Origin: CAYPIE01 sp964410665
GTDB lineage: Bacteria; Planctomycetota; Planctomycetia; Gemmatales; Gemmataceae
NCBI GenBank assembly: GCA_964410665.1
Contig: CAYPIE010000053.1
Coordinates: forward strand, 1-40,830
Direction of reading: 5' to 3'
DNA: 40,830 nucleotides
How positions within the stretch are numbered: the stretch's first letter is position 1; every line of letters starts with the position of its first letter. Of the stretch, positions 1 to 8,259 are shown piece by piece. A program made the translations under genes and the position numbers. Below the pieces are notes generated by a model that saw only the letters and a list, made by a program, of their open reading frames with translations, was not told the origin of the DNA and searched no databases.

Positions 1-3
1 GAA

Positions 4-77
<74 letters not shown>

Positions 78-209
78 TCAGACTTTATTAAAATAACGGG
101 GCAGAAGCGTGGGTGCAAGAGCCCCGGCTGGTTTTTTAGCCAGTTCGCGCCTGGCAGGAAAGTGCCGTCTCATCGCGCCAATCGCTTTGGCCGGTGTCCT
201 TGTTGGGCG

Positions 210-254
210 TTGGCTCGCTTGCCTAGACGCCCCGGACTTGTATTGGCTCGCTTG
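210..254. repeat. 12-bp direct repeat between tRNA-Asp and the HTH gene
   Basis: The word TTGGCTCGCTTG occurs at 210-221 and again at 243-254, a period of 33 bp. It lies in the roughly 290-bp divergent spacer between tRNA-Asp (minus) and the HTH/membrane gene (plus). I see no coding signal in this spacer. The copies could be a duplicated operator or chance; there is no recognised regulator to assign. Confidence 0.4.
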
Positions 255-364
255 TCATCTAAAATTCACTAATCACAGTAACGAATTCTTTGCGATGCTT
301 GAAGTGGCCCGCCCAGGTGACTTCGTGCGTTTCATCCCCTCACCGTCGCATCTGGATATCGATT

Positions 365-1768
365 ATGCAAGAATATCTCACCCTCGAAGAGGCTGCTGAC
401 AAGTTGGGTATGAGCCCGAACGAACTCAAAGGACGCTTACGCGACGAATGGAAGCATGTGCGTACCTTTCGGGATGGTGCTTCGCTCCGCATCAGTGTCA
501 AAGATATCGAAGAACTCAGACGCCGCCTGGGCTTCGGCAGTGATCCCGAAGTACAACTTAGCGAACCCACCTCCGCCGACAACGGCGACGCTGGTGTGGA
601 TGAGCCTTTGCTGCTGAACTTTGATGATGATGCCCCGGCCAAGGGACCTACCGCCCCTCCTGCCGGCGACGACGATCCGTTGGTCTTTGCCGAGGAAGCC
701 GCCGATGATGATGATGCTGTGCCGATCGGCCTTGCCGAAGATGCCAGCAAGGATTCCGATTCGGATGTGCGGCTTGAAAAAGCCGATCCTCCCGCCCCAC
801 CCGAAGAGAGCACCACGGTTCGCACCGAAGAGGTCAAACTCGACCAAGATCTAACTTCCGGCAGTAGTGAGTTTGAAATCAACCTTGACGATTCTGATAG
901 TGATTTTGAGCTCACCCTGGCTGAGGATGGGAGTGACGAGGAAGTCCCCCTCGGTGGAACCAGCAAAAAGCCAGGTGACTCGGGCATCAATCTCGGTGCT
1001 CCCAAGGACAGTGGCGTGTCATTGGAAAGTTCCGCCGAAGACTCTGGGAAACAGGATCTGGAGTTTGAACTCGAAGTCGATGGATCGTCGACACGCATGG
1101 CCTCGTCGAAACCAGGCAAAGCCCCAACCGAGGATGATGAAGATGACAGCAGCGAGTTTGAACTGACACTCGACAACTCCAGCGATCTCCCTGATGTGGA
1201 ATCCACGACGGCATTTGAGGCCGAAGAAGCCAAAAATACCAACGACATTTTCCAGACCGATTTTGATATCCCAGCCCTCGATGTCGATTCCGAGTCGGAA
1301 GCGGTCGAACTCGATTCGGATACCGATATCGAGATGACCTCCGACTTTGATCTCGAATTGGAAGAGGCTGAGGTGATCGATGACGAGGTCGTCGAACTCG
1401 ACGACGATGAGGAAGCTCCACCGCGCCGCCGGCGTCGTGCTGTCCTCGAAGAGGACGTCGAGCTCGACGATGATCTCGATGACGAAATGTCCGCCAGCCG
1501 GGCTTTACGGGGCGTTTCCCTTGACGAAGATGAGGATTACGAAGATGAGTATGCCGACCTCGCTACCCGCCGGGTCGCTGCACCGGCTCCGTGGGGCTGG
1601 GGCACCATGACCGGCCTGGTGCTATGCTTCCTGTTTATCGTTGTGTGTGGCTTTGTCGGATACGATCTGTTACACAGCATGTGGGGTTACCGCCAGGGTG
1701 TCGATGCCCCAGCGTTGGTGGTCACCCAGCTGGCCGATGCCTTTGGCTTGGAACCAGCCACCCGATAA
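365..1768 (+). CDS. HTH protein with long acidic region and C-terminal membrane anchor
   Basis: 467 aa, function unknown. The N-terminal 50-55 residues (MQEYLTLEEAADKLGMSPNE...) look like an excisionase/MerR-type winged helix-turn-helix that reads a short DNA site. Residues about 60-405 are almost all D, E, S, T, P and G and should be disordered. They carry repeated short hydrophobic words (FEINLDD, FELTLAED, FELEVDG, FELTLDN, FDLELEE). One hydrophobic helix (about 416-436, TGLVLCFLFIVVCGFVGYDL) near the C-terminus would be a membrane anchor. Start: an in-frame ATG exists 75 nt upstream, but the HTH homology starts at the ATG at 365. The inferred role is membrane-tethered DNA binding or a membrane-linked regulator. 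There is no operon partner; a hairpin follows the stop. Confidence 0.8.
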   Translation: MQEYLTLEEAADKLGMSPNELKGRLRDEWKHVRTFRDGASLRISVKDIEELRRRLGFGSDPEVQLSEPTSADNGDAGVDEPLLLNFDDDAPAKGPTAPPAGDDDPLVFAEEAADDDDAVPIGLAEDASKDSDSDVRLEKADPPAPPEESTTVRTEEVKLDQDLTSGSSEFEINLDDSDSDFELTLAEDGSDEEVPLGGTSKKPGDSGINLGAPKDSGVSLESSAEDSGKQDLEFELEVDGSSTRMASSKPGKAPTEDDEDDSSEFELTLDNSSDLPDVESTTAFEAEEAKNTNDIFQTDFDIPALDVDSESEAVELDSDTDIEMTSDFDLELEEAEVIDDEVVELDDDEEAPPRRRRRAVLEEDVELDDDLDDEMSASRALRGVSLDEDEDYEDEYADLATRRVAAPAPWGWGTMTGLVLCFLFIVVCGFVGYDLLHSMWGYRQGVDAPALVVTQLADAFGLEPATR

Positions 1769-1783
1769 TCAGACCGTCACTTG

Positions 1784-1807
1784 CCCCCATGGTGTTTGCC
1801 ATGGGGG
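1784..1807 (+). terminator. Hairpin after the HTH/membrane gene
   Basis: CCCCCATGG (1784-1792) and CCATGGGGG (1799-1807) form a perfect 9-bp stem with a 6-nt loop, 15 nt after the stop codon. There is no clear U-run directly after it, although CTTTTTC follows further on, so it is terminator-like rather than a textbook intrinsic terminator. Confidence 0.55.
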
Positions 1808-1982
1808 TCGCCTGAACAGTCCTATTCACTTTTTCAGTCATTTCGCTTGACAACGCCTGTCCACTTCGGCAAACTCTTTTAATTCCCACATGACCAGACG
1901 TCGATCCTGCCGTGGGACACGTGATCCAGGTTTGTGGGATGTGGGGTGTTTTCGGAAGCTCACAATAGGGTTGAGTCTACTT

Positions 1983-2031
1983 TGTGAACACCCAAAAAAC
2001 CCTGTGAACACCCAAAAAACCCTGTGAACAC
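1983..2031 (+). repeat. 20-bp tandem repeat before the DUF1579 gene
   Basis: The unit TGTGAACACCCAAAAAACCC occurs at 1983-2002 and 2003-2022, followed by a 9-base partial copy at 2023-2031. The copies are identical. The array ends two bases before the ribosome-binding sequence of the gene at 2049, so it lies in the leader or promoter. It could be a repeated operator or a slippage-prone element. Confidence 0.85.
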
Positions 2032-2048
2032 ATGGAGGAAGCATTGCC

Positions 2049-2588
2049 ATGAAGCGAATGCCGTTTGCTTGGGCGGTTTTGGTCGCCGGTATCAGCATGA
2101 CCAGTGGCACCAGCCTGGGACAGGAGGTTGCACCCAAGCCAGGGCCCGAACATGCCCTCCTGAAGCGGATGGCGGGTACCTGGGATGCCATGGTCCGCAT
2201 GCCCGGCTATCCCGATTGCACCGGGACCATGACCTGGAAGCTCGATCTTAACGATCGTTGGCTGTTCGGCGAGTTCGAAGGGAAGTTTGGTGACATCGAC
2301 TTTCGTGGACGTGATATTACCGGCTACGATACCAACAAGAAAAAGTATGTCACCGTCTGGGTGGATTCGATGAGCAGTGGATTGACCACCAGCTCTGGGA
2401 CCTATGATCCTAAAACGCGGACCATGACCTGCTTTGGTACCACCCCGGACCCCGCTACCGGAAAGCTTATCAAGACCAAAGATGTGTCACGCGTGATCAA
2501 CGACAAAAAAATGATTTTTGAAATGTATCACCAGGCCGACGGTGGGCAATTCGAGAAAATGATGACCATCGAATACACCCGTAAGTAA
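2049..2588 (+). CDS. Secreted DUF1579 family protein
   Basis: 179 aa. Residues 1-25 are a signal peptide (MKRMPFAWAVLVAG..., likely cleaved near SLGQE), so the product should be exported. The rest matches the DUF1579 pattern: an H-x-LLKRMAGTWD opening, a MTWKLDLNDRWLFGEFEG strand pair, a GYDTNKKKYVTVWVDSM core and an MIFEMYH ending. This is a lipocalin-like beta-barrel family of unknown ligand, common in planctomycetes and myxobacteria. GGAGG lies 9-10 nt before the ATG and supports the start. It is a single gene, directly downstream of a 20-bp tandem repeat and facing a convergent phosphoesterase gene. Confidence 0.88.
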   Translation: MKRMPFAWAVLVAGISMTSGTSLGQEVAPKPGPEHALLKRMAGTWDAMVRMPGYPDCTGTMTWKLDLNDRWLFGEFEGKFGDIDFRGRDITGYDTNKKKYVTVWVDSMSSGLTTSSGTYDPKTRTMTCFGTTPDPATGKLIKTKDVSRVINDKKMIFEMYHQADGGQFEKMMTIEYTRK

Positions 2589-2666
2589 TCGCTGAGGCAT
2601 CGGATGCGGGTAGGGCGATGCACACGCTCTTACTTCCACCCGCGCCTTGCATGACAGTTTCCATCC

Positions 2667-2705
2667 CGCTCGGTAGGCTTTGACCGCGGCAAAGCCTACC
2701 GAGCG
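2667..2705. terminator. 16-bp perfect hairpin between convergent genes
   Basis: CGCTCGGTAGGCTTTG (2667-2682) and its exact reverse complement (2690-2705) flank a 7-nt loop. It sits midway between the DUF1579 gene (ends 2588) and the opposing phosphoesterase gene (ends 2788), so a two-way terminator is likely. There is no U-run on either side. The stem is long enough that it could instead be a dispersed REP-type palindrome. Confidence 0.6.
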
Positions 2706-2787
2706 CTTGCCAGCTCACCTTCGCTCGTTCCGATTCGGTCTTCTTCGCATGTGAGTGGGTTGTCCCGCTCACTCAAGACGGTCCAGC

Positions 2788-3534
2788 CTAGCGACCTTCG
2801 CGAAGACGATCGCCGAGGAAGTTCTCTAATGAGTCGATGGCATAGATTTTCTTGATGGTCGTTTCAATATCGTATTCGACCCGGTGGAAGTGAATTTGAT
2901 TGGCGTCGAGGATGACATAGCAGGCACGCCAGTTGCCGTCACGTGGCTGGCCGACCGAACCGACATTACAGAGCATTTTGCGATCATCGAGGCGATAATG
3001 CAGCTCAATATCCTCGGGACTATAAAACTCCATCGACTCGGTAAAAATCCCCGGCACATGCGTGTGCCCCTGGAAACAGTACTTGTCGACCAGAGCAAAA
3101 ATCCGCTCCATCTTGCGATGATTGTAAATATCTTCGGGAAAAACGTATTCGTTGAGCGGATTGCGAGCCGAGCCATGCACAAACAGGTAACCATTCTCCC
3201 GATGCGATCGGGGTCGTTCGGAGAGAAATTCCCAGCGCTGTTCGCGGACCGGTCGTGGCTCCCCCGACGCCTCTAATTGATTGCGTGTCCAGAAAATGGC
3301 CCGTTCTGCCGAAGGGTTGAAGCCTTCCGGGTCAAATAGAGCCCCCTGATCATGATTGCCCAATAGGACCATTGGGCAATTCATGATGAGATCCAGGCAT
3401 TCGCGTGGGTTGGGGCCATAGCCAACGATGTCTCCGAGACAGTAAATCTCCTGGATCCCCTTGGCCTTGATATCGGCCAGTACGGCCTGGAGAGCTTCCA
3501 GATTGCCATGGATGTCACTAATAATGGCTCGCAC
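2788..3534 (-). CDS. Calcineurin-like metallophosphoesterase (YfcE/MJ0936-type)
   Basis: 248 aa. The dimetal phosphoesterase signatures appear in order: SDIHGN near residue 6 (D-x-H), GDIVGYGPNP (GD), LLGNHD (GNHD), a lone H in FVHGS, and QGHTHVPG (GHTH). The family cleaves phosphomono- or diesters in the cytoplasm using Mn or Fe; the substrate cannot be told from sequence. Start: the GTG at 3534 gives V-RAIISDIHGN and has GGAG 9 nt upstream. The ATG 33 nt further upstream (3567) lacks a good ribosome-binding site and would add residues outside the family's usual start. The gene is convergent with the DUF1579 gene and has no operon partner. Confidence 0.88.
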   Translation of the reverse strand: MRAIISDIHGNLEALQAVLADIKAKGIQEIYCLGDIVGYGPNPRECLDLIMNCPMVLLGNHDQGALFDPEGFNPSAERAIFWTRNQLEASGEPRPVREQRWEFLSERPRSHRENGYLFVHGSARNPLNEYVFPEDIYNHRKMERIFALVDKYCFQGHTHVPGIFTESMEFYSPEDIELHYRLDDRKMLCNVGSVGQPRDGNWRACYVILDANQIHFHRVEYDIETTIKKIYAIDSLENFLGDRLREGR

Positions 3535-4258
3535 GCCGGGATTCTCCAGTCGGTGGCAAGGTGCCACGCGAGGGGGTTAGGCCAGGGGAGGGGCACTAGG
3601 AAGGCTATACGCCCATCTTGAAAGTCTACTGAGGCATTTTTGCAGGTGTCAAGACAGCTCTATTCCCTCCACAAGCAACTCCAATTCATTCATCTTAGCA
3701 TGTGCTGGGTGTTCAGGAACCCTTCGAGCATCCCTCGACCTGATACTGTTGGGTTCTCATTGTCATACGACTAGATAGTCTTCCACTGTGTGGTGAACTG
3801 TTTGAGAACTCCCGAGCGGTTTCGTCTCTGCGGTCGAGGGGGCTAAGGGTGTGGCAGCTTGAACGTTCAGCTCATTCAAAGAGCGTCTGAAGGGAAGCAC
3901 GATGCAAGGCTTGGGAGGGATCGCGTGAAGCGAACGCGTTCGCTTCGCTCAGAGCACGCAACGTCGTTTGCAGCCCCCTTTGCTGACTGCTGTGGGCGGG
4001 CCAAATCGAGCTGTGGAGCGAACCCCTCCTGGCACCCGGTTCCAATCGGCTGCTACTCGGTGCTCGCATGAAGGATCCGAAGGGCGATCGGTAGTCGACG
4101 CGCCGAAGCGTAGGAGTCCACCATGACTCCTGAGAACAGGATTCTGCTTCTGTGCACCGTTCGCAATGGCGGGCCCAGGGTGCGGGTGGGCTTTTCCCCA
4201 GCTCGAGATTGGTGTTGAATAAACAGGTCGCGAGACTCGCGCAGGGAAGGACAAAGGT
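3535..4258. other. Intergenic region, about 720 bp, with one long palindrome
   Basis: Short open frames occur on both strands, but none has coding-like composition, a ribosome-binding site or recognisable motifs. The one structured element is a 20-bp perfect palindrome at 3927-3946. The stretch separates divergent transcription units (phosphoesterase minus, hpt plus), so promoters for both must lie here; I cannot place them. Confidence 0.5.
3927..3946. repeat. 20-bp perfect palindrome
   Basis: GAAGCGAACGCGTTCGCTTC reads the same on both strands with no spacer. It lies in a non-coding region 313 bp before hpt. A symmetric site of this length is more like a dimeric regulator site than an RNA hairpin, because there is no loop. 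The regulator is unknown. Confidence 0.7.
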
Positions 4259-4777
4259 ATGCAGGTACTGCTCACCGAAGAACAAATTCAAGAGCGTATT
4301 GCCGAACTGGCTCTTGAGATGAATCGGCTCTACCGCAAGGACCCCATCACCATCGTTGGGGTCTTGACCGGCAGTATCATCTTTATGGCGGATCTGATTC
4401 GCAAGCTGAATATGCCGATTCAGTTAGGCTTGATCCAGGCCTCGAGTTATCGAGGTGCGGTGACTGAGCCGAGTACCCTGGAGGTGCAGCGAACGCTCTT
4501 GCCGGAGTTGGCTGGTCGGAACATTCTGGTCATCGATGACATCCTCGATACCGGTCAGACCCTGGGCCATCTCCTAGGCTATCTACGGACCTTGGAACCG
4601 ACATCGCTCCGTGCCGCGGTCCTGTTGCGCAAGAAGGGACGGCAACAAATCAGCATTGAACCGGAATTTACGGGCTTTACCATTCCCGATTCATTTGTTG
4701 TCGGCTACGGCCTGGATTACAATGGGGAGTTTCGTCAGTTGCCCCACATCGCGATTTTGGATGTCGACGAAGCCTAG
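4259..4777 (+). CDS. hpt: Hypoxanthine phosphoribosyltransferase
   Basis: 172 aa, normal length for bacterial HPRT. It transfers phosphoribose from PRPP to hypoxanthine (and usually guanine) in cytoplasmic purine salvage. The PRPP loop ILVIDDILDTGQTL is clear near residues 90-103. VGVLTGSIIFMADL (family start with flexible-loop support), ASSYRG after beta-strand 3, and the C-terminal FVVGYGLDYNGEFRQLPHI base-binding block are all present. The ATG at 4259 is preceded by a purine-rich GGGAAGGA. The next gene, a glycosyltransferase, starts 24 nt after the stop, so the two may be co-transcribed without an obvious metabolic link. Confidence 0.95.
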   Translation: MQVLLTEEQIQERIAELALEMNRLYRKDPITIVGVLTGSIIFMADLIRKLNMPIQLGLIQASSYRGAVTEPSTLEVQRTLLPELAGRNILVIDDILDTGQTLGHLLGYLRTLEPTSLRAAVLLRKKGRQQISIEPEFTGFTIPDSFVVGYGLDYNGEFRQLPHIAILDVDEA

Positions 4778-4801
4778 TCGACCCTGCTTGAGGGAGCAAG
4801 G

Positions 4802-5854
4802 ATGCCCCAATTGCTGCACTGGTTGTCTGCATGTGATGGATTTGGGCTCCAGCATCAGGCCGAGTGCTTGATCCATCATCAAAGGCGTCAAAATCGATCG
4901 GTCGCCATCCACACCTTGACGAATACCCGAGTTCGGGATGCCTGGACCGTTTGGTCTATCCCGCGTGGGGAAGAGCTGCAAGGGATCTATCTGTGGGGTT
5001 GGCAGACCCTCGAGCAAATCGGCTGGTCCCTGCACGGGTGCACCGCTCCCATCGTGTTGATCACCGAGACATCAAGCCCGCCCCGCGATTGGTGGAGTCG
5101 CGTGCGGTGCCGACTTGGCGTTCGACCAACCTGCTGGTGGGTCGCTGTTTCGGATACCAGTGGGGTTTGGCAACCCACCGGAAAACCGCCTTGTCCAGCA
5201 TCGGAGCCGGATGCCCAAGCCTTCCGCGGTTGGCCTATACCGATGACGCTTCCACCGGTCGCAAGGCATGACCTGCCTGCCGATCGAGCCATGCTGCGGC
5301 AACAATGGCAACTGCCCCATACGGGTCGGATCTTGGTAGCCGGCGGTCGGCTCGAACAGGAAGCCCCATTTGGATCAATTTTGCGTGCATTTGATTATTT
5401 GAAATATATCCATCCCGATGATCAATTCATCTGCTTTGGGACGGGACGCCAGCGTGATCGACTGATGCGTCTCAGCCGGGGCTTGGCCCGCGGACATTTC
5501 GATGTCCGGTTTCTCTCCGCGGGGCGACGTTGGCCGGAACTTGTCGCTGTTGCCGACGGGGTCCTGGTGCCTCACCGGCAGGATGGGGGCAACTGCATTG
5601 CACTGGAAGCAATGCGGCTTGGCCGTCCTCTGCTCATGGGACAGACTGGGGTGGGAATCCCGGGAGCGACGGGCTTGCAAGTGGATCCATGGAGCCCTGT
5701 GGAGATAGCCCGCCAGGTTCGTTGGCTATGGGCGGCACCGGACCGAGCCAACCAGTTGGGTGTCACTGCACAGGCTTGGGTCAACCAGCATGCCTCTCCA
5801 GAAGCCTTCGTTGCCCAATTGGAGCGACCGCTTGAGCGGTTTGCCGTCACCTAG
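4802..5854 (+). CDS. GT-B fold (GT4-like) glycosyltransferase
   Basis: 350 aa. The C-terminal half has the GT4 nucleotide-sugar-binding layout: a GRILVAGGRLEQEAPFGSIL strand, FICFGTGRQRDRLMRL, and then AVADGVLVPHRQDGGNCIALEAMRLGRPLLM. The last segment matches the E-x7-E loop region (here ...NCIALEAM-RLGRPLL) that binds the donor. The N-terminal half (acceptor side) is diverged, with many Trp residues. No signal peptide or membrane helix is seen, so it is cytosolic or peripheral. GAGGGAG lies 5-6 nt before the ATG. It follows hpt by 24 nt. Donor and acceptor are unknown. Confidence 0.75.
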   Translation: MPQLLHWLSACDGFGLQHQAECLIHHQRRQNRSVAIHTLTNTRVRDAWTVWSIPRGEELQGIYLWGWQTLEQIGWSLHGCTAPIVLITETSSPPRDWWSRVRCRLGVRPTCWWVAVSDTSGVWQPTGKPPCPASEPDAQAFRGWPIPMTLPPVARHDLPADRAMLRQQWQLPHTGRILVAGGRLEQEAPFGSILRAFDYLKYIHPDDQFICFGTGRQRDRLMRLSRGLARGHFDVRFLSAGRRWPELVAVADGVLVPHRQDGGNCIALEAMRLGRPLLMGQTGVGIPGATGLQVDPWSPVEIARQVRWLWAAPDRANQLGVTAQAWVNQHASPEAFVAQLERPLERFAVT

Positions 5855-5927
5855 CAGTTGGTTGTATCCCGATCTGAACGAAAGGTAGGTGGCTCGGGAA
5901 TTCTACTGGAATGCGCAAGTTGATGCG

Positions 5928-6194
5928 TCAAGTGGCTTGGGTGCCTTCCAGCAAACCGCAACTGTGTTTGCCTAGTTGGCCATCTTTGAACTTGCCGCGG
6001 AAGGTCGCGTTGGTACAGGAACCGTGCCAGGGAAGCAGACAATTGTGGTCATGTTCCATGCCAATCGCGTCCAGCTCGGAAGCAAATTGCCCTTGCTCTC
6101 GTGGGTCAGCCTCCTGTGCTCGAATCCATGTGCAAAGCGAACTCATCAGGGGGAAGGCGATCAACACCGGTTTCATGTCGCGTTCTTTCCACAA
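5928..6194 (-). pseudogene. Decayed SWIM zinc-finger relative
   Basis: An 88-codon open frame whose second half aligns with the SWIM protein encoded at 6894-7247. WHGSCTNATFRGKFKDGQLG here matches WHCTCADATFRGETKNGHLC there, and the DNA is similar around GCCGCGGAAGG on the plus strand. Two of the four Zn ligands are lost: TGT has become GGT in the CxC pair, and TGC has become GGC in the CxH pair. The N-terminal half is barely alignable and has an odd hydrophobic start. No good ribosome-binding site is seen. This is most likely a dead duplicate; a diverged protein without Zn binding is the alternative. Confidence 0.5.
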
Positions 6195-6893
6195 GGAATG
6201 GTAATCTCAAGTCCATGCACTGAGCCAGCGTCTCCACCTACGTGATGTCCAAGCCTGATTTCGTAGCGATACCAGACCAGGCCATGCCACGGCCTCAGAT
6301 CCAGCAGTACGAAATCCCTATCCCAACGCGATGGAACCTATTGGCATGACATCGCCAGCATCCATCGTTTGGCACCCCCGCGTCCCAGCGATGCGGATGC
6401 TCTACTATCAGGCGGTTGATCGTTTGGGTTCATGATTCGCGTCTATTTTTTGAGCCCGCCCCTTGGTCGGAAAATTAAACATGTATTTGTGAAGCAATCT
6501 CCCAGAATGACGCCTGCTGGACAGGATCTCCATCGATGCCCACCACCCTCAGCGCCGTTCCGAGATGACCGAGCGTCTGCAGGGGGTTCTGTTTCCGGCT
6601 CGGTTGGCACCGTCGGACCGTGCGATGAGCGTGCTTGAAGGTCCGAAGCATGGGCGTGGAGCGATTGGCTCCGACAGACGCATGCTGTGGTTGGAAGACG
6701 ACACCGGGTCGTCAGGCGTCCGCGGGCGGTCGATCGCACCGAGATAGGTCGATTGGTATGAAATGGGTTGAGCAGCTAGTGCGAGCTTGGTTTCCCGGTG
6801 AACTCGGTAGCGGGTTCGCTCACAATCGACCTTCCCGCACCTTCTCGCTCGGAAGGCTCGCCAAGCCATTCCCACGTCGCGGGGGATACCGGC
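6195..6893. other. Gene-poor spacer between the two SWIM-like sequences
   Basis: Several 60-110 codon frames overlap on both strands, but none shows domain-like sequence, hydrophobic periodicity or a convincing start. I see no mobile-element ends or long repeats. Together with the decayed SWIM copy next to it, this suggests relaxed, decaying sequence. Confidence 0.4.
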
Positions 6894-7247
6894 TTAGGCG
6901 GTTTGATGGATCTGGTCGGGGGCCTCGCTGACCGGCGGGCTACATTCGAGCAGTCCACGGACGTGCTTGCACAGGTGGCCGTTTTTGGTCTCGCCGCGGA
7001 AGGTTGCGTCCGCACAGGTACAGTGCCAGCGTAGCTGCCCATTGTCCATCCGCTCTAGGGCGATCTGATAGAGCTCCCGTCCCCCCTGGACATCCCAAGT
7101 CATCAGGCAGCCCGAGTGAGAATCATTCGGCGCACGGTAGGTAATCTGAAAGCAGTACAGCCGTGGTTCACGCTTGCGGGTCGGCCCCGGCAACAAGCGG
7201 AGCAGCATGCCGATCTTGGTCGGTGTATCGAGGCAAGGTGTATGCAT
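6894..7247 (-). CDS. Small SWIM-type zinc-finger protein
   Basis: 117 aa. The C-terminal part has a SWIM-type Zn site: WHCTCADATFRG, then GHLCKHVRGLLE, i.e. C-x-C-xn-C-x-H, followed by the amphipathic helix expected in the family. SWIM fingers bind DNA or proteins; small single-domain versions of unknown function occur in planctomycete genomes. The N-terminal 45 residues are basic and the middle forms a short beta region (LYCFQITYRAP, ELYQIALERM). Start: the ATG at 7247 has GGAG 6 nt upstream. An AT-rich segment (TTGACATAATATACA on the minus strand, about 7266-7280) lies just upstream and may hold the promoter. A degraded paralogue lies 700 bp away. Confidence 0.72.
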   Translation of the reverse strand: MHTPCLDTPTKIGMLLRLLPGPTRKREPRLYCFQITYRAPNDSHSGCLMTWDVQGGRELYQIALERMDNGQLRWHCTCADATFRGETKNGHLCKHVRGLLECSPPVSEAPDQIHQTA

Positions 7248-7458
7248 GATTTCTCCAGCTTGCCACTACTGGTAAAATGTATATTATGTCAATTGTAGTC
7301 TCTGCCGGTCCAATGACGAGGTTGGTATGTCAAAAAGGTTGAGCATTAATTCCCAGAATCAAGCCAACAAAATGCAATCGCGCTGGTTGCAAAATGTCTG
7401 AAAAATCGATTTTATTGACGGTTTTTCAAAGGTGTGGAGTCTCAAGTTCGTCGGAGGT

Positions 7459-7563
7459 TCAGCTTCCAACGACCCAGGCCAACCAAAGAACCACCCCTAC
7501 TGCCAAGGTGAAGGCGAGCAGATTCGGTTGACGACGGCTGCGCTGACAACGATCGCAATTCAT
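7459..7563 (-). CDS. 34-aa CxxC/membrane microprotein (candidate)
   Basis: A 34-codon frame starting MNCDRCQRSRRQPN followed by one hydrophobic helix, LLAFTLAVGVVLWLAWVVGS, then TGA. The N-terminal CDRC could bind a metal or be redox active; the basic RSRR before the helix fits a positive-inside anchor. GGAG is 5 nt before the ATG. It is divergent from the cyclo-ligase gene, whose ATG lies 88 bp away. The layout (CxxC, basic stretch, helix, good start) argues against chance, but no family is recognised and the length is minimal. Confidence 0.45.
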   Translation of the reverse strand: MNCDRCQRSRRQPNLLAFTLAVGVVLWLAWVVGS

Positions 7564-7650
7564 TCCCACTCCAGAATGACATTTCCGGCCACTCCCCTAT
7601 TCTAAGCGAGAATACCAAGCCGAACCAACCGTGGAACGTGAGGACACGCG

Positions 7651-8259
7651 ATGCCTGAGGATCACGCCGACTTCCAGACCCGCAAGCAGGTCATCCGCGA
7701 GCAGGCCCATGCCAACCGCAAGGCCCAAGTCAACAAGGATGAGCTCAGCCGGATCATTTGTCAGAAGTTCATGCAGCTGCCTGAGTACGCCGCGGCCCGC
7801 ACGGTGATGTTTTATGTCGATGTGCGGACGGAGGTGCGTACCCGCCACGACCTGCCGGATGCGCTGACCCACGGCAAGAAGATCGTCGTGCCCTACTGCG
7901 TTGACAAGGACTTGGAGCTATTCCACCTGGTGTCGATGGACGAACTGGCTACTGGGGCGTTTAAGATCCTTGAGCCGCACCCGGAGCTTCGCGACCGGGC
8001 AGACAAGAAAGTGTCCATCGATGAGCTTGACTTGATCATGGTGCCGGGGGTGGCCTTTGACCAGCGCGGCGGCCGCATGGGCCATGGCTTTGGGTTTTAT
8101 GACCGACTTCTGGAGAACGCGCGCGTGGACACACCGCTGGTGGCGTTGGCCTTCGAATGTCAACTGTTCGAGGAGATTCCCACTGCCGGCCACGACATCT
8201 TCATGGACAAGATCATCACCGAGCAAGCCATCTACGACGGCCGGGGGAGGAAGGGATGA
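7651..8259 (+). CDS. 5-formyltetrahydrofolate cyclo-ligase family protein
   Basis: 202 aa, typical length. The family enzyme converts 5-formyl-THF and ATP to 5,10-methenyl-THF in the cytoplasm. The N-terminal KQVIREQAHANRKAQV matches the usual basic helix (K/R-x-x-R). TVMFYVDVRTEVRT and KKIVVPYC form the central sheet. The ATP/folate loop near the C-terminus, PGVAFDQRGGRMGHGFGFYD, is nearly canonical (PGvaFD..G.R.G.G.G.YD). GAGG is 7 nt before the ATG. The stop overlaps the start of the Ftr gene (ATGA), so the two are translationally coupled. That raises the question whether this member acts on a folate or on a methanopterin-linked C1 intermediate. Confidence 0.9.
   Translation: MPEDHADFQTRKQVIREQAHANRKAQVNKDELSRIICQKFMQLPEYAAARTVMFYVDVRTEVRTRHDLPDALTHGKKIVVPYCVDKDLELFHLVSMDELATGAFKILEPHPELRDRADKKVSIDELDLIMVPGVAFDQRGGRMGHGFGFYDRLLENARVDTPLVALAFECQLFEEIPTAGHDIFMDKIITEQAIYDGRGRKG

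Noticed and set aside
340..1248. 302-codon minus-strand ORF opposite the HTH/acidic gene
   Set aside because: Serine-rich antisense image of the GAC/GAT/GAA-rich plus-strand frame; no start signal and no domain.
6432..6931. Cluster of 60-110 codon frames on both strands
   Set aside because: Mutually overlapping, with no motif, ribosome-binding site or coding-like third-position bias.
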